A DNA stretch of 64,000 bases from Niebla homalea (GCA_019925105.1 JAHGAU010000030.1:771140-835139); one strand, 5' to 3'. Positions 1 through 11,800 are shown, counted from the stretch's first letter. The notes: generated by a model from the letters alone, not told the origin. Numbers and translations are program-made.

Positions 1-1405
1 GGGTTGGCTCGTCTTGTGGTAAGTGGGGTGGTAGTCAGCAAGCAGCATGCGTGCATGCAAGCTGATAATAATACCCCCGGGGGGTTAGCGTTTTCTATGC
101 AAGCTGCTGCTGCACTGCAGCAAAAGTGGTTAAATGCGATCTCGGGTATCGCCGGCGGCGGCGGCGGCGGTGGGTAAAAAGCATAGGTGCGCAGATGTGA
201 GTTACTATACACGGAGCCCCCGCCTTATCAAAGGTCTTTTCTGCCAGCGATTGGGAAGTCAAGTGAGTGGACTGCTCAATACAGTAACTCCCCGGACCGT
301 GTTTGCTTAGACGCCGACGGTCTCCCGCGCATGATCTAGCGATAGAATGGTAACGGCTATGGCCACAAAGAAGGGGCGATGTGATAGCAAAGTGTCCTCA
401 ATGCAAACAAGCTAGAAAAAAATCAAACCTTTCATGTCGCAAGAGCCAGCCCCCCCCCCTTTTTTCACCCCCACGAGCCTCCCCAAAGTCCATCGATAGT
501 TTTGCTGTGGCAGTAACCTTCGTTCCACCGTATCGAGCGCTCTCTCTGACGCCGTACCCCCCCCAAAAGTGTTTAAGCTAGTATGCGTCGCTCAACAACA
601 ACCCCAACAACAACTTACCCACAAAACCCCATCTATTACAGACAAACAGCCGTGGCTTTTATGATTGCAAGATCATTACACACCCATCACGCACCTGGAG
701 ATGATCTTCGTGTTGCTGAGTTCTTAGGCTAATGGGGGTTCTATGGGAGATCGCATCGTCTGCTTTGGCACTTGGTACACTTTTTTTAAGGTAGCTCGAC
801 AGGCTTGTGCTTGTAGAAGGATGCTTGCTAGTTACGCGTAGAGGGGTGGTTGGGGTCTGCCTTCTCGACCAACCACCACCTCCGTTGAAGTATTACTCCA
901 CAGCGCCGGTGTCTGGGACTATCGTGGTGGTCGCGGTGGAAGTATAGGGCAACGAAGCGGTGACTCATATAGAGAGAGTAATCGAGGATTTGCTCGCACC
1001 TCTTATGTTCTCGAGGGCAAGCGGTGTTTTTGGGTGAGATGGGGAGGGTTCGGCAGCAGCAAGGAAGCAAAGCAGATTGGACGTTAATAGTAGTCATGAA
1101 TGGAGACCTGAGTGTTACAAATCAGTTTTTGGATCAATCGGGGCTGAAGCTAGTATCATTCGACACTTGGTCGGTTCTCAGAGCCAGCACTAGCAGAGCT
1201 TATGGCGGTGTACAGTAGAAGTCGAGACCTTAAAAGGCGACCAGTGCCGACGCAACCCTATTGATTGTCTTGTTCTAAGCTTAGACGAGCTGAATTGCAG
1301 CGATCTCACGTTTAATCCCGCGCTTCCGGCCTTTTGCTCGTCTTCAGTATTGATACCGCGTTGGGCGGGCGCGCCTTAATGCTGGCCGTAGAAATCTGGA
1401 CTGAT
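1..1405. other. Host intergenic DNA, no convincing gene
   Basis: Base composition is ordinary and there is no sign of RIP. A short CGG-type microsatellite lies near 152-174 and homopolymer runs lie near 450-465 and 557-563. The short open frames on both strands overlap each other and look like neither conserved domains nor fungal coding sequence. The stretch just before 1405 is the 3' flank of the minus-strand gene that follows. Confidence 0.5.
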
Positions 1406-3211
1406 TCAGGGATGCTGCGGCCTGTATTTCTCCAAGATCTCCAACTTAAACCAATCTTTATACGCTGATGTCCCCCAATTGGCGCAGCGGCATATGCCGT
1501 CCAGGATCCGATAACCACCTTCGATGGTCGTGGTGGAGCCTAGTTCGAAAGGGCCAATAAATCGCACTGCATAGCCCTTAGCATCGCTCCCTTGGCCGAC
1601 GTCTGCATATGTAATGTACAAGTTCCAGTTGTCGCCAACCACCTCCAGAGCCAGAGCTGGCATAGCCAAGCTATAGCCCTCCTCAACGCGCTTTGCGAAC
1701 TCAGCAGAGATCCATGCGCCTAGTTGGATGAGAGGATCTTTGTCGGTGTTTGGGATCTTTACCTCAACGTTGAGGAAAACGGGCGTCAGATTGATGAAGG
1801 AAGATGTTTGATTGATACTGGGCCCCGTCTCCTTTATGTTGTATACGCCGCGTTCCAGTTGCTCCGTTTGCGACACTGGGAGTTTAAGCCCCAGTGCAAA
1901 GTCGATTTTCTTGTCCAGATTGCTAAAGTGATCGTCGGAGTCATAAGTACAAAGAGAGGAGGGACTGATCTTCACGTAGGAGAGGTCGAGGGCCTTTAGC
2001 TGTTTGCCATTTCCTTGGAAGCATCGCAATTTCTTTACGAGGTTCAACATGGGTGAAACGGTCACTGAGATCCAATGTGCTTCCGTACAGTTGGTGTGAC
2101 GATACTCGGTTGCCATAGCGACGATGTCCTTGATGGTGGACATTATGATAGGATGATCCTCTTGGTGGTAATTTGGAAGATTGGACGCGAAAATGCTGTC
2201 TGCAATCGTTCTGGATTTCATGGGGGTGTCCAAAAAGTGCCTGGATCGATTCCTATCGTTCGTTGACATTAGCGGGTATCCGTACGTGAGCGATCCGTCT
2301 CTGACCTTGAACTCCCGGGGTATGACAGCGTGCCCCTTATCACGGAAGTATGTCAACCAAACGTGCTTTACACTGTCCGGGAGACTCTTCTTATCCGTGA
2401 TCTGGTCTGGAGCATGGAACCTCACAGAGGGCGTCAAGAAGGCCATCCGAGCTACCTTGGTCAGAGGTACTGACCCTTTCCCAGACCCTCGGCCAGTGGA
2501 AGACGACTTGGTGGGCGAAGCCGGCCTTGATTGTCGCAGACTGAAAGGCGTCAATTCCGCAACGGGCCCCAAAGATGCCATCCGCTGCGATTCAGGGTTA
2601 CCGGTTGGTTCCCGGGGCATGTCGAGAACCTGGGGATATAGCTTCTTTTTCTCTTTCTCTTCCGTCCCTGTCTTCTGACCCTGACGAGCCTTTGCTCTGG
2701 TGGTGGTGGCACCTCGTGCAGAGCGCTCAACTCCTTCATCTTGTTCGTGTGAGGTTGAGGCCACTCCTGAAGTGGTTTGCTTCTTCTGAGGACTCATCGT
2801 AGGTGGCTGCTTGCCCGATACCTTGGCCCGGGTGGTTTTAGCCAAGACGCGTATGGAAGGGGAAGGCGAAGGCGGGGGAGGGTTGGCCTGTGGGTGAGGG
2901 GTCAAGCGTCGTCGCTTTACGTGAGCGTTGGATGGCGAATTTGACTCCTTCACTTCGGCTGCTGCCTTGGAATTGGAGGCGTATAGCAATTGAGGCGGAG
3001 AGGATGCGAAATTGTAGTCGTGTAACAATAGAGGCGGAGATGAAGAGGAAAGCGGTGTAGTAGGTGGGGTTAGTCCTACGTGGGAGATTGAATCAAGCCA
3101 AGTGCTCACGATCTTGAACGATTGTTGGTCAAGATTCTCTCCCTTGGATATTTCCGGACGGCCAAAGAATGGTTGAATGTCATCTCTGCATCTGACAGGA
3201 GGAGCTGGCAT
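1406..3211 (-). CDS. Fungal PD-(D/E)XK nuclease-like domain protein (PDDEXK_12 type), 601 aa
   Basis: Single-exon, uninterrupted frame of 601 codons. Residues 1-40 hold the usual short N-terminal segment ending in WLDSI. Residues 50-260 are low-complexity, rich in Ser, Pro and Lys, with a basic KRRR patch near 99-102, so probably disordered and possibly nuclear. Residues 280-595 match the fungal PD-(D/E)XK-like domain as I know it: an EAHW block (377-380), KIDFAL (435-440) with the putative catalytic Asp437, a VEVK block (482-485) giving the E-x-K signature (Glu483, Lys485), QLGAW (496-500), and a closing CANW...WFKLEIL. These are the key residues of the fold, so a functional nuclease core is plausible, but the substrate is unknown and many fungal members have no assigned role. 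The start is the first ATG of the frame and gives the expected N-terminus. It is divergent from the gene starting near 3.8 kb. The function is family-level only; that it is intact is seen directly. Confidence 0.82.
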   Translation of the reverse strand: MPAPPVRCRDDIQPFFGRPEISKGENLDQQSFKIVSTWLDSISHVGLTPPTTPLSSSSPPLLLHDYNFASSPPQLLYASNSKAAAEVKESNSPSNAHVKRRRLTPHPQANPPPPSPSPSIRVLAKTTRAKVSGKQPPTMSPQKKQTTSGVASTSHEQDEGVERSARGATTTRAKARQGQKTGTEEKEKKKLYPQVLDMPREPTGNPESQRMASLGPVAELTPFSLRQSRPASPTKSSSTGRGSGKGSVPLTKVARMAFLTPSVRFHAPDQITDKKSLPDSVKHVWLTYFRDKGHAVIPREFKVRDGSLTYGYPLMSTNDRNRSRHFLDTPMKSRTIADSIFASNLPNYHQEDHPIIMSTIKDIVAMATEYRHTNCTEAHWISVTVSPMLNLVKKLRCFQGNGKQLKALDLSYVKISPSSLCTYDSDDHFSNLDKKIDFALGLKLPVSQTEQLERGVYNIKETGPSINQTSSFINLTPVFLNVEVKIPNTDKDPLIQLGAWISAEFAKRVEEGYSLAMPALALEVVGDNWNLYITYADVGQGSDAKGYAVRFIGPFELGSTTTIEGGYRILDGICRCANWGTSAYKDWFKLEILEKYRPQHP

Positions 3212-3832
3212 ATTTGGTTGCCGAGAAGCATAGTCAGATCGAAGGTGATCGAAAATGATTGACGTGAATAGTTGGAATATTTCAATGGTGCAATGGTATT
3301 CAATTTCAATTTCATTAAACTAGGCAAGCGCGCGTTACCCGGTCAACGTAAAGTCAGCTCAAGATGGCTGAATAGGCGGAACCCTTCCGTCTGACCCCCG
3401 CGTTGCCCCGCACATAAGCCAGAGCCCTAGACTCCCTCGTCCGTTGCCAAGACTTCCAAACGCGTTTAATTTTCATTATTTCAATGTTGACAAATTCATC
3501 ATTCATCATTCACCCCCATCACATTGCCTCACTCCTGTCGATCCTCACCCTCTGTTTGCCAATCCTGCACTGATTGCTGGCTCGTCTCCTTCACCGGACC
3601 CAATCGTCACTTGGGTCTCAGACCTCGACTCACCTTCCTTTCGCAAGCCAACTCACCTACCACCTCTTGTTCCTCTCACCGCTCCAACGCCCGCGCCTCA
3701 CCGTCAACAGCATCGGTCCGCAAAACAAAGCGGGGAAGGAGCCCATCGCAAGAAGAGAGGGATCAACAAGCCATACAGCCGCCCAGCACTCGTCTGACGA
3801 GACAGGCACTAAGGTCATTTGAAGCGAGCACT
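3212..3832. promoter_or_regulatory. Shared upstream region between divergent genes
   Basis: About 620 bp separate the ATG of the minus-strand PD-(D/E)XK-like gene from the first ATG of the plus-strand hypothetical gene. The right half (3480-3790) is strongly pyrimidine-rich, as in many fungal leaders. A frame in phase with the ATG at 3833 is open back to about 3524 but has no ATG, so an upstream exon of the plus-strand gene could lie here. I see no clear TATA box. Confidence 0.4.
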
Positions 3833-4353
3833 ATGGCTCCCCGAGGAACTCCAGTGAGTTGATCTCGACTCCTCTCGCAAGGAAGCTCAATTGAGATGCT
3901 GATTGCCTTCCACATACCACTACTGCCCCATCTGCTACTGCTGACCGTGCTCTTAATGATCTCGCTATTGGTAGTCCTACTCCGGCTGATCCTGATCCTG
4001 TCAGTCCTGCCAACGCGGCACCCATCACACCTGCACGTGCAACCACAATTGCAACCCCAAATTCAACCGCCTCTGCATCCGTGTCCGGACCTGAACATCA
4101 ATCCTACTATTTCACATGCGCTTGGGTCCCTTCTATAGCACGCATCTTCGTGCACACTTACGAAGACTTGGGCCCGGAAATGCAAGGGTTATACCATATG
4201 ACGCGCATGGCAGGATTCCCATCCAGCGACAAGGCGAGTGTTAAGAATTTTCGGAAGATGGGACATAACATCTTCGACTGGGGGATCTATGTCAATCAGG
4301 AGGCTTACCAGAAGGTCGTGCGAAGGATTTTGAAGAAGAGGCAGACCTTCTAG
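3833..4353 (+). CDS. Hypothetical protein, two-exon model with an unresolved splice acceptor
   Basis: Not recognised. The convincing coding part is about 3916-4353. It starts with a Thr/Ala/Pro-rich stretch and ends with a globular-looking part of about 85 residues containing YYFTCAWVPSIARIF, MQGLYHMTRMAGFP and FDWGIYVNQEAY, followed by a basic tail (RRILKKRQTF) and a stop. Upstream, seven codons from the ATG at 3833 run into a good donor (GTGAGT at 3854) and a branch-like CTGAT near 3899-3903. However, no AG restores the downstream frame, and the sequence at the expected acceptor reads CATAC. Either the acceptor has mutated, or one base is lost, or the true 5' structure differs. The open frame before 3833 encodes a basic Ser/Arg-rich stretch that may belong to the protein. 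It may therefore be a recently broken gene. Confidence 0.45.
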
Positions 4354-5663
4354 GCATTATGTGATAGGTACAGGCATCCGAGGTTACACAGGGTCCGTGA
4401 ACGAGGAGGTCTGTTGTGGCCCAGAAGTAATAGAATGGGAAGAAGACTGACCCATGATTTCATCTACTATGCAGAACTTGCCTTTTCAGCAACCTCAATC
4501 CTACATTCTTGCTAACGGTAGCATCATACATACTTGCAACCGAAAGAAGATATGAACAATTCAGCAATGATTCCATGAACCTTTATCCAGCATGGCTAGC
4601 CAGCTGCATTGTCCCTTTTCCCCCGCCTGTATCAGAGATTCTGCTTCGAAAGGGACTCTGATCAACTTAAAACATTATAGACTTGAATTCAGAATCTACT
4701 TTATGGACTGTAAGCAGACTCCAAGGGAACGCAGCTCATCTTCCAGCAAAACAAGGATTAAACTTTGGATATTACGTCCTCCCCCTTCCATACGTTAATA
4801 GCGGACCAGCAGGTACACCAGGTGCTCGATACCTTCGTCCGTAGCTTACGCGATACCGACTCCAGTCTCGTCGGCCAGTCTCGTCGGCCAGTCTTACTGG
4901 GGAAGGATATGGGTTTAACAATAAGCCTGATCCGCTGCGGAAGACTACTTAAGTGGTTTTTTTTTCACTTCTCGGCGTTATAAGCAGGACGCAGAGTACC
5001 ATGAATAGTTGCAACTCCTGTTGCTTTGCTGGAAGTATGGATCCGGAAGATGAACGACACCGAGGACTCAGGACGGTGGAAGGTAGAAAGTGCCGCAATG
5101 GAACAAAGGAAAAGTGGTGAGCGAGCCTAGACATACAATGATAAACATCGTCCTGTGTATGGGGACTCTAGTCCATAACGGTGAAGGCTTCTCCGTCTCC
5201 TCGATGCTCTGTTCATTCTCTCACCACTGTTGTACCTGCTGAAGCTCGACTAGTGCATAATCAGCGCCCTTGGTCTGCAGTAAATAAAAGCGAACGATTC
5301 ATTCCCCCTTCCAATTCCCTCCTGCCAATGAGGATGGCCCTGCTGGCGTAGTACTCTTCTCTTTTCGCCTTTACGGACTTTCTAGAATGCGATGACTCTG
5401 TTCGCTGGCGACTTGAGACTTGTCCTATTAGGTAGTTTAAACGGAATTAACGTAAATCAACAACACTGAATGTATGCTACCCTTTAAAATGCGAGAGTGA
5501 GCAACGGAAACCTTGTCTTGCATGCCGCTGACGGACAAATTCCGTCCATCGACAGACGCGTCCGGCCCGCCCATGGATTGTACTTTATCTACAGATAGAT
5601 ACGCTTTACCAACAGTCCAATTCAATCAATGGGGCTTTTGCAGTGATAATTTAGGGGTCATAA
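4354..5663. other. Host intergenic DNA
   Basis: Ordinary composition, no RIP, no convincing gene. A 13 bp unit (TCTCGTCGGCCAG) is repeated in tandem near 4866-4891, and a poly-T run lies near 4956-4965. The open frames here are short and overlap on both strands without any recognisable motif. Confidence 0.45.
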
Positions 5664-5822
5664 GTGAGGATGCCGGTGCAGGTGAGGGTGAACATACAAG
5701 TGAGGGTGGTCGTGAGGGTGCAAGTGAGGATGATAGTAAGGGTGGTGGTAGTGAGGGTGGTCGTGAGGGTGACGAAGGTGATGAGGGTGAGGGTGGTGGT
5801 AGTGAGGGTGATGAGGGTGACT
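5664..5822 (+). repeat. G-rich minisatellite of GTGAGGGTG-like units
   Basis: About 160 bp are built from imperfect units around GTGAGGGTG, with GTGGTC, GTGAGGATG and GTGACGAAG variants. The strand bias is extreme: G-rich on plus, almost no C. Both strands stay open by chance, giving spurious Gly/Glu-rich or Val-rich translations. It resembles neither TTAGGG telomere repeats nor a coding region. Several GGG runs at short spacing mean G-quadruplexes are possible. Confidence 0.8.
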
Positions 5823-5918
5823 TTGGACTTTACCAAAAAAAAAACAAGAACAAAAAGAATCTTCCGCAATGCTGAGAGCTACGCGGAGAATTACTCATTA
5901 TACCGGCAAGTAAAAGGG

Positions 5919-7994
5919 TGTACATGCAGGTGATCTGGGGGCGTACGGAAAATGACACTAAAATTCCTGGACAACGCTAAAATCTCGGGTCGGAAAAACC
6001 ATTATCCCGGGAATTTTTTTTTTCTTTTACCTCTATTATAATGCTTATACCGTAATTACTTAGCGACGTAGCAGTCCGTATAAGTATTAAGGATTAAGTA
6101 TAATATTTATTAAATAATAAATTTATTTATAAAACCTTTATTTTACCTTATAGCCTTTAAAATACCGAATAAATAAAGTATTAATTATAATTTAAACGTT
6201 AAAATTTAAGTATGTTATCTTATAAAATACTTAATACTTATTAAATAATTAAAAGCTATTAATACTATTAAAAATTTTATAAAGCTTTTATATTAATCGA
6301 TTTATTATCTTAAAAAATAAGCTTAAGCTTATAACTTTAATCCGGCCGTTTTACCCCTTATTAAGCTTTCTTATATTAAAAACGAAAAACGGTTAAAACG
6401 GCCTATTAAAATTACCCTTAAGATTCAAAAGAAACTTATAGTTTATATACATAAAAACCGTAATTATAAAAAGATAATAACGGCTTAATATAAGTATCCA
6501 TTAAACTTTATATTAATTACTTCCTTAAAAACCCTTTATAAACTTAAACTTAAATCCTATAAGATATTAAAGAAATTAATACTTATATCCGTAATATTAA
6601 AGGACCATTTTACGTAAGTAATTAAATATAAAAATTAAACTTTAAAGGATTAAAAGAACGTTATTTAAAGTAATAAAATGAGTATTATACTGAATATTTA
6701 ACGGGGTAAAACATAAGTTTAATAACTTAAATTAAATCTTTATTATTATATACGTCCGTTATAAGATATTAAAGAACTTTGAATTTATATTTTAAGGTTA
6801 CTTTAATTATTATTATAAAGGCCCTTATTATATTTAAGAAATTAAGACGGTTATAAAAAAAAAATATACTTAAAATCTTAATATATTTAATATAAAGCTT
6901 AAATTAAAGAAAAAGGTTAAATAAGAACTTAATACCATAATGCGACGGATGACTTTACGTAATAAAGGTGGTTTAAAACCTTAATAAAGATTTACGTCCG
7001 ATACGGGCAAGGTAAAGGCCTATCCCCCCCCCCTTTCCGTTACTAAGTTAATACCGTAAAGGTAATACGGAGTAATAAAAAAGGGGGTATTAACTAATAC
7101 CGTTATTAAAAAAAGATACTTATACTTAAACTTATCCCTTTTACTTATAAGTATTAAAAAACCAGGCCCGGAACTATAATATAAAAGGATAAGGCTTTTA
7201 CTTATACTTTAAAATATTAAAACGCCGTCTTTTAGCTTTTTAATATTTTACGTTTACCGTAATACGGTAATTTACCGGATTTTAATATAATTAAGCCTTA
7301 TTAATTATAAATAAAATAAAAAATAACTTATTATAATACTTTTTATATATAAGTTAAAGTAAAGAAAATATAATTTAAATATTAAAATTAAAAACTTATT
7401 TAAAACCGTATTTAAACTTAAATTAAATAAATATTTTATTATATTTAATAAATTATTAATATTAAAAATAATAATACGTACCGTAAGGGTAAAAAGGGTA
7501 ATATAATTAAGCCGTATAATTTTAAGTAACGGCGGGTTAAATATACGGGTATACGGAAGTCTTATAAAGTATAAACCCGGTCTTATAAGTATTTATCGAG
7601 TTTAATTAAATAAAGCAATAATAATAAACTTAACCCAGTTTTTTAAAGCCTTATAATCGACGTTTTAAGCCTATTATAAATAATATTTTAAGTATAAATG
7701 TTAAAGACTGAAAAAAAGGGGAGTACCAAGCCCCGGAAAAACCCTTACCCGAGATTTTAACGTTGTCCAGGACTTTTAGTGTCATTTTCCGTACATGGAG
7801 ACAAATGGGGTGTACGTAGAGCCGTGATAAGAGCGGTGCCAAGACACTCTCATGACACGTGTGTATCTCATCATCTGGCGGTACATCTCAGACTAGCTGG
7901 GTCGACCCCTGCAGCCATTATTTGTCTTCTTTCATAGATCCATCTTCACAGATCCATACTACCCCATCACAGTCATGCATCCATGCGTATGACA
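5919..7994 (+). repeat. Copia-type solo LTR split by a TIR transposon
   Basis: The right part (7794-7994) is a GC-normal relative of the LTRs of the Copia element at 41274-46886. Shared blocks include GAGCCGT, GCGGTGCCAAGA, ACTAGCTGGGT-like and CCATGCGTATGACA at the end. The left part is the 27 bases 5919-5945, starting TGTACATG. Removing the 1846 bp transposon and one TA leaves 228 bp, against 227 bp for the Copia LTRs. No matching partner LTR or 5 bp target duplication was found (flanks AAGGG and GGTGC), so it is a solo LTR of a related but not identical family. It escaped RIP, as expected for a single short copy. Confidence 0.65.
5946..7791. mobile_element. RIP-degraded TIR DNA transposon, Tc1/mariner (Fot1/pogo-like) size
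   Basis: The two ends are inverted repeats of about 45 bp (5946-5990 and 7747-7791) that begin CGGAAAATGACACTAAAA and differ at only two positions. They are flanked by TA on both sides (5944-5945 and 7792-7793), the target duplication of Tc1/mariner elements. Total length 1846 bp and the TIR length fit the fungal Fot1/pogo group. The interior is saturated with RIP (AT-rich, dense TAA), so no transposase frame survives and the superfamily assignment rests on ends, size and TA. The terminal 45-60 bp at each side are almost unmutated. Confidence 0.75.
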
Positions 7995-8546
7995 GGTGCC
8001 TTTATGGGGGCACTTTTTAGGGCCTTTATGCAGAACTTCTGGGGACTCCTTGGGGAGCTTCTTAGGGTGCTAATCCGTGGCCTGCGGGGGCTTATCTATC
8101 AGCGGGGCAAAGACGCACTCGGTTCTAGCGGTATCCATCGAAGGGTCATGCCCGATTATCGATCTTCCGTCCTTCGGCCTTCTCCAGAATAGATTGAATG
8201 GTCACAGCTATCTATGTGGCGTCCAATCATCTGTCTGATTCTTCTCTAATCGCATATTCTGAGATATCTAGCGCTGCAAATATGCAGTCAAATCTACGAA
8301 TTATCTCCTCAGCACGATCCTTCGCGTTATTACTACTGCGGCTTCAAGAGATTAATGCGACCTTAGTGTGCAACATAGCCACTGAATGCAGCCGTACAGG
8401 GTGGGAGAGAACTGGGAGTCACCATGCGGCTCTTCAGCTTTCTTTTCCTTAAGGTATCTATGGTCCCGTGGTGTCTCTGTTGTTCTTCTTCTTGTTGCTT
8501 CATTTTCCAAATTTTTCAATCAAACAAAAATCACGTGACAATCGCC
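7995..8546 (+). promoter_or_regulatory. Upstream region of the disrupted DUF3176 gene
   Basis: GC-normal host DNA immediately before the separated start codon at 8547. It ends in a pyrimidine-rich leader (about 8465-8515), followed by A-rich sequence and a CACGTG E-box at 8532-8537, ten bases before the ATG. The small open frames here (7983-8192, 8198-8452, 8424-8621) show no domain and are unlikely to be genes. This region is now 14.4 kb from the rest of its coding sequence. Confidence 0.4.
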
Positions 8547-8560
8547 ATGAGTGAAAATCC
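8547..8560 (+). pseudogene. Detached 5' end (first codons) of the DUF3176 gene
   Basis: ATG AGT GAA AAT CC, that is Met-Ser-Glu-Asn plus two bases of the fifth codon. The last five bases, AATCC, are repeated at 22999-23003 on the far side of retrotransposon B as its target duplication. Joining position 8560 to 23004 continues the same frame into PLELQWLRSQ and the DUF3176 domain. This fragment is therefore the true start of that gene, cut off by the insertion. Confidence 0.8.
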
Positions 8561-8589
8561 TGATGCAATATGCGCAAATGGGTGCAGGG

Positions 8590-8859
8590 TGATGCAATAT
8601 GCGCAGATGGGTGCAGGGTAAGGGTGAGTAAGCCGAATCACTTGTATTGAGTCTACCACTATGCTTGTCTAATTATACTTATGACAACGACCGTATTTAT
8701 GTCCATCCTAAGGACCGTTTAATGACCATATATTCACCGCATTTTCTACACCGGTATACCTATAATACCGTTAATAAAAGGCCGTTTAATAGGCCTTTAT
8801 ACGATAAGGTCTTTAATATAGGGGCTATTAAGATAACCGCGGAATACCCCCGTATATTA
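8590..8859 (-). repeat. Left LTR of Copia copy A (3' LTR)
   Basis: 270 bp. The outer 110 bp or so are nearly unmutated and the inner part is RIP-mutated. The same sequence recurs at 14118-14387 and, in copy B, at 14393-14639 and 22723-22998. Confidence 0.9.
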
Positions 8860-8873
8860 CTCCCTCTTTAAAG
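8860..8873 (-). other. Polypurine tract of Copia copy A
   Basis: On the minus strand this reads CTTTAAAGAGGGAG directly before the LTR. The matching position in copy B reads CTTTAAAGAAAGAG, differing only by G-to-A changes. It sets the element's orientation to minus. Confidence 0.7.
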
Positions 8874-11800
8874 CTATAATAAATTTATAACGATAATACC
8901 GTTATTAACTTATTAAATATAATCTAAGCTTTAATTGATTTATCTTAAAAGATTATTTTAATAAAGGCTTTACTATAATATTTATAAGTTAATCCTTAAT
9001 ATTAATATATTTTATTAAAATAAGGTTTTCTTATACCTTTTCTTAAATAAAGTAATATTAAATATTAATATACTTAATCCGTAAATAATTCTTTAAGTTT
9101 TTAATAAGGGAAATATTACCGTTATTACTATTAAAAAGAATAATAAGCTTATAACCTTTAAAGAATCCGGTTTTATTAATCTATTTTATAAATTAAATAT
9201 TTACTTTATATCCTTCGGAAAAAGCTATATATTTAACTTTTATAATAGAAATAGCGACGGTACGCTGTTTTTAAGTATATTATACGTATATTATACCGGT
9301 ATTTAATATTATAAAGCCGTATAATAACTTTTTATTATTTTTATTATTAATAAACGCGATATTTACGAAGTATTTAGATGATTTACCGTTACGTTAGAAA
9401 TATAAGTTTAAATCTAATATACTTTTTAATTATTTAAATACCCGTATTAAATAATTTTAATATTAAATAATAAGGTTATTATAATTTTAATTTAATTTTA
9501 AGATTAAAAAGTTAAATTTAAACGGATAACGATTTAAAGGAATATAAGCTTATTAAGAAGTTATTAATAAATATATTAATTTATTTATTATTTATTAAGT
9601 TAAATTACTTATATACCTTTATATCCGTTTATTAAGGTATTAATATTATTATAACTTAATATATAATATTTTTTAAAAACGTTTATAACGTAATTTATTT
9701 AATTTATAGCTATAATATCGGTATTTTAAGAAACTTATATTCTAAGGATTACCTTTAATAGATTTCCTTTGGTAAACTTAAATACTAAAGTTAAATAATT
9801 TTTTATTTATTTATAAATCTTTAAGCTTTTAATAATAATAACGATATTATTAATATAAAAAGTTATTAAATACGTTTTTTAATTAAATTTCTTAATAAAA
9901 ACGTATAAATCGGCTTAAATAAAAATTAAATTAAATTTATAAAGTTATAATTAAAATCTTTTAAGTTAAATCTTTTTTAATTATTTAAACTTATAAAAAC
10001 CTTTAAGTAAACGGAGATATTTACCGGTATTTTATTAAATTATTGGAATACCCTTAAAGATATTCATATAAATCTTTTTATTTAAATTATTATTTAAGTA
10101 TATAATAATAACGTTTAAGAATTATAGTTAAAGTCTATAAATAGCTATAAGTATTAAAAGTAAACGGAACGACTTATATTTTAAAGTAAATAAAAAAGTT
10201 TCTTTATAATTAATATTTTATTTTTAAATAAAACTTATTATAATAAGTTTTATTTTATATTTATTAATAAAACTTAAAGTAAGGAATTTTTTCTTAAATA
10301 TTTATTTAAAATTAATAAGCTTATAATCCTTTAATTTATTTATAAATTTTAAGTATTATTTAATAATAAGCTTATAATCTTTTTATTAATAATTTTAATT
10401 TATTTAAATCGGTTTAAGGAATTTATAACTTATTAATAAATAAATAAATTAATATCAGCCGTAATAATAAAAACGGTATTATTAAAATTAATATTAAATA
10501 CGTAAAGATCGTAATAATAATAATTTTAATAAAAATAATTAATTTTAAGCTTATTATTAACGTCGTCGTTTATATCTATTTTATCTTCCGGAGTATATCT
10601 TAGTATTAATAAAATCTTATTTATTTATTAATAAATTAAGATAAGATTATAAGTATCCTTAAATAAGATAAAGACGTTAATTTTTTCTGATAAAAATAAA
10701 TTAAAAGCCCCGTTATTATTGTAATTTTTACGATTCATAGGATTTTTAATGTTTTTAAAGTCTTTAATAAGCTTTCTTAAATTCTTTTTTTAAGTAAACG
10801 TTTTATTTATTACCTTATAAATTTTTAATAATATCTCCCTCTTATTTTACTTTATCCAGTTAAAGACCTTATCGCCAACTTAAGGGAGGTCGGGATCCAC
10901 GGGATTTATATTATGATTTTCTTTATTTTAAGGAATTAGGTAAGTATAAGTTAATATAAACTTATTTTTACCAGATCCTTTAAACTTATTTAATACGTAT
11001 TCGCCCTTATAATAAGTTATATTATTATTAATAAAGGTTATCGGCTTTAAGGTTAATAATATATCTTTAATAATAAGTTCTAATAATAAATATATTATTA
11101 TTTTTTTATTAAAGACCTTTAAATTTATAATAACCTCTATATTCCTTTTATAGGGTATATAAATGTATAATTATAAGCTTAATATAATTCTTAAATAAAT
11201 ACTATTAATAACGATTTTATCCAGTTTTAATCGTTTTATCTCCTTAAGTATATTTACTTTATATAATATCTTAAACGTCCTTTCGTTTTTAATAAAAGGT
11301 TTTATTTTTATTTACCTTTTAAAAAAACTTATTCTTTTTATAAATAAAAGCTTTTATCTTAATTTATTTATATATATAATTATAAAGGCCTAAAAGTTAT
11401 TTAATAGCTTAATATAATATATTATATATTAAATTATTATTATAATTATTCGGTTAAACCGTTTAATTACGCCGTTTTATTTAAGTATATAATACGTAAT
11501 ATATTCTATAATAATATTACGTTCTTTAACGGCCGTTTTAAGGGCTTAAAATTCCTTTATATTATTAATACGGATATATTTAACGGTAATATTACCTTCC
11601 TTACGATTAAGTATATTAATAATAAATAAAACTTAATTAATTACCTTAACTTTCGTTATTAATAAGGTAAAACTCGATTACTTTATAGTTTTATTAATAA
11701 TAAATAAGTAATACTTAAAGGGTATTATTCCGGGGATCGGTATTTTAATATTATAAAAGCTTTAAACGTTATAAAAAAGATAAAACCTAGGCTTTATCTC

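Noticed and set aside
1724..2802. Plus-strand open frames within 1724-2802
   Set aside because: Antisense to the PD-(D/E)XK-like gene, whose motifs are clear.
5664..5822. Telomere-like repeat
   Set aside because: Units are GTGAGGGTG-like and irregular, not TTAGGG, and the site is internal.
5513..5933. Long open frames on both strands across 5513-5933
   Set aside because: They follow the G-rich minisatellite, which is open in most frames; translations are simple Gly/Glu or Val/Thr repeats.
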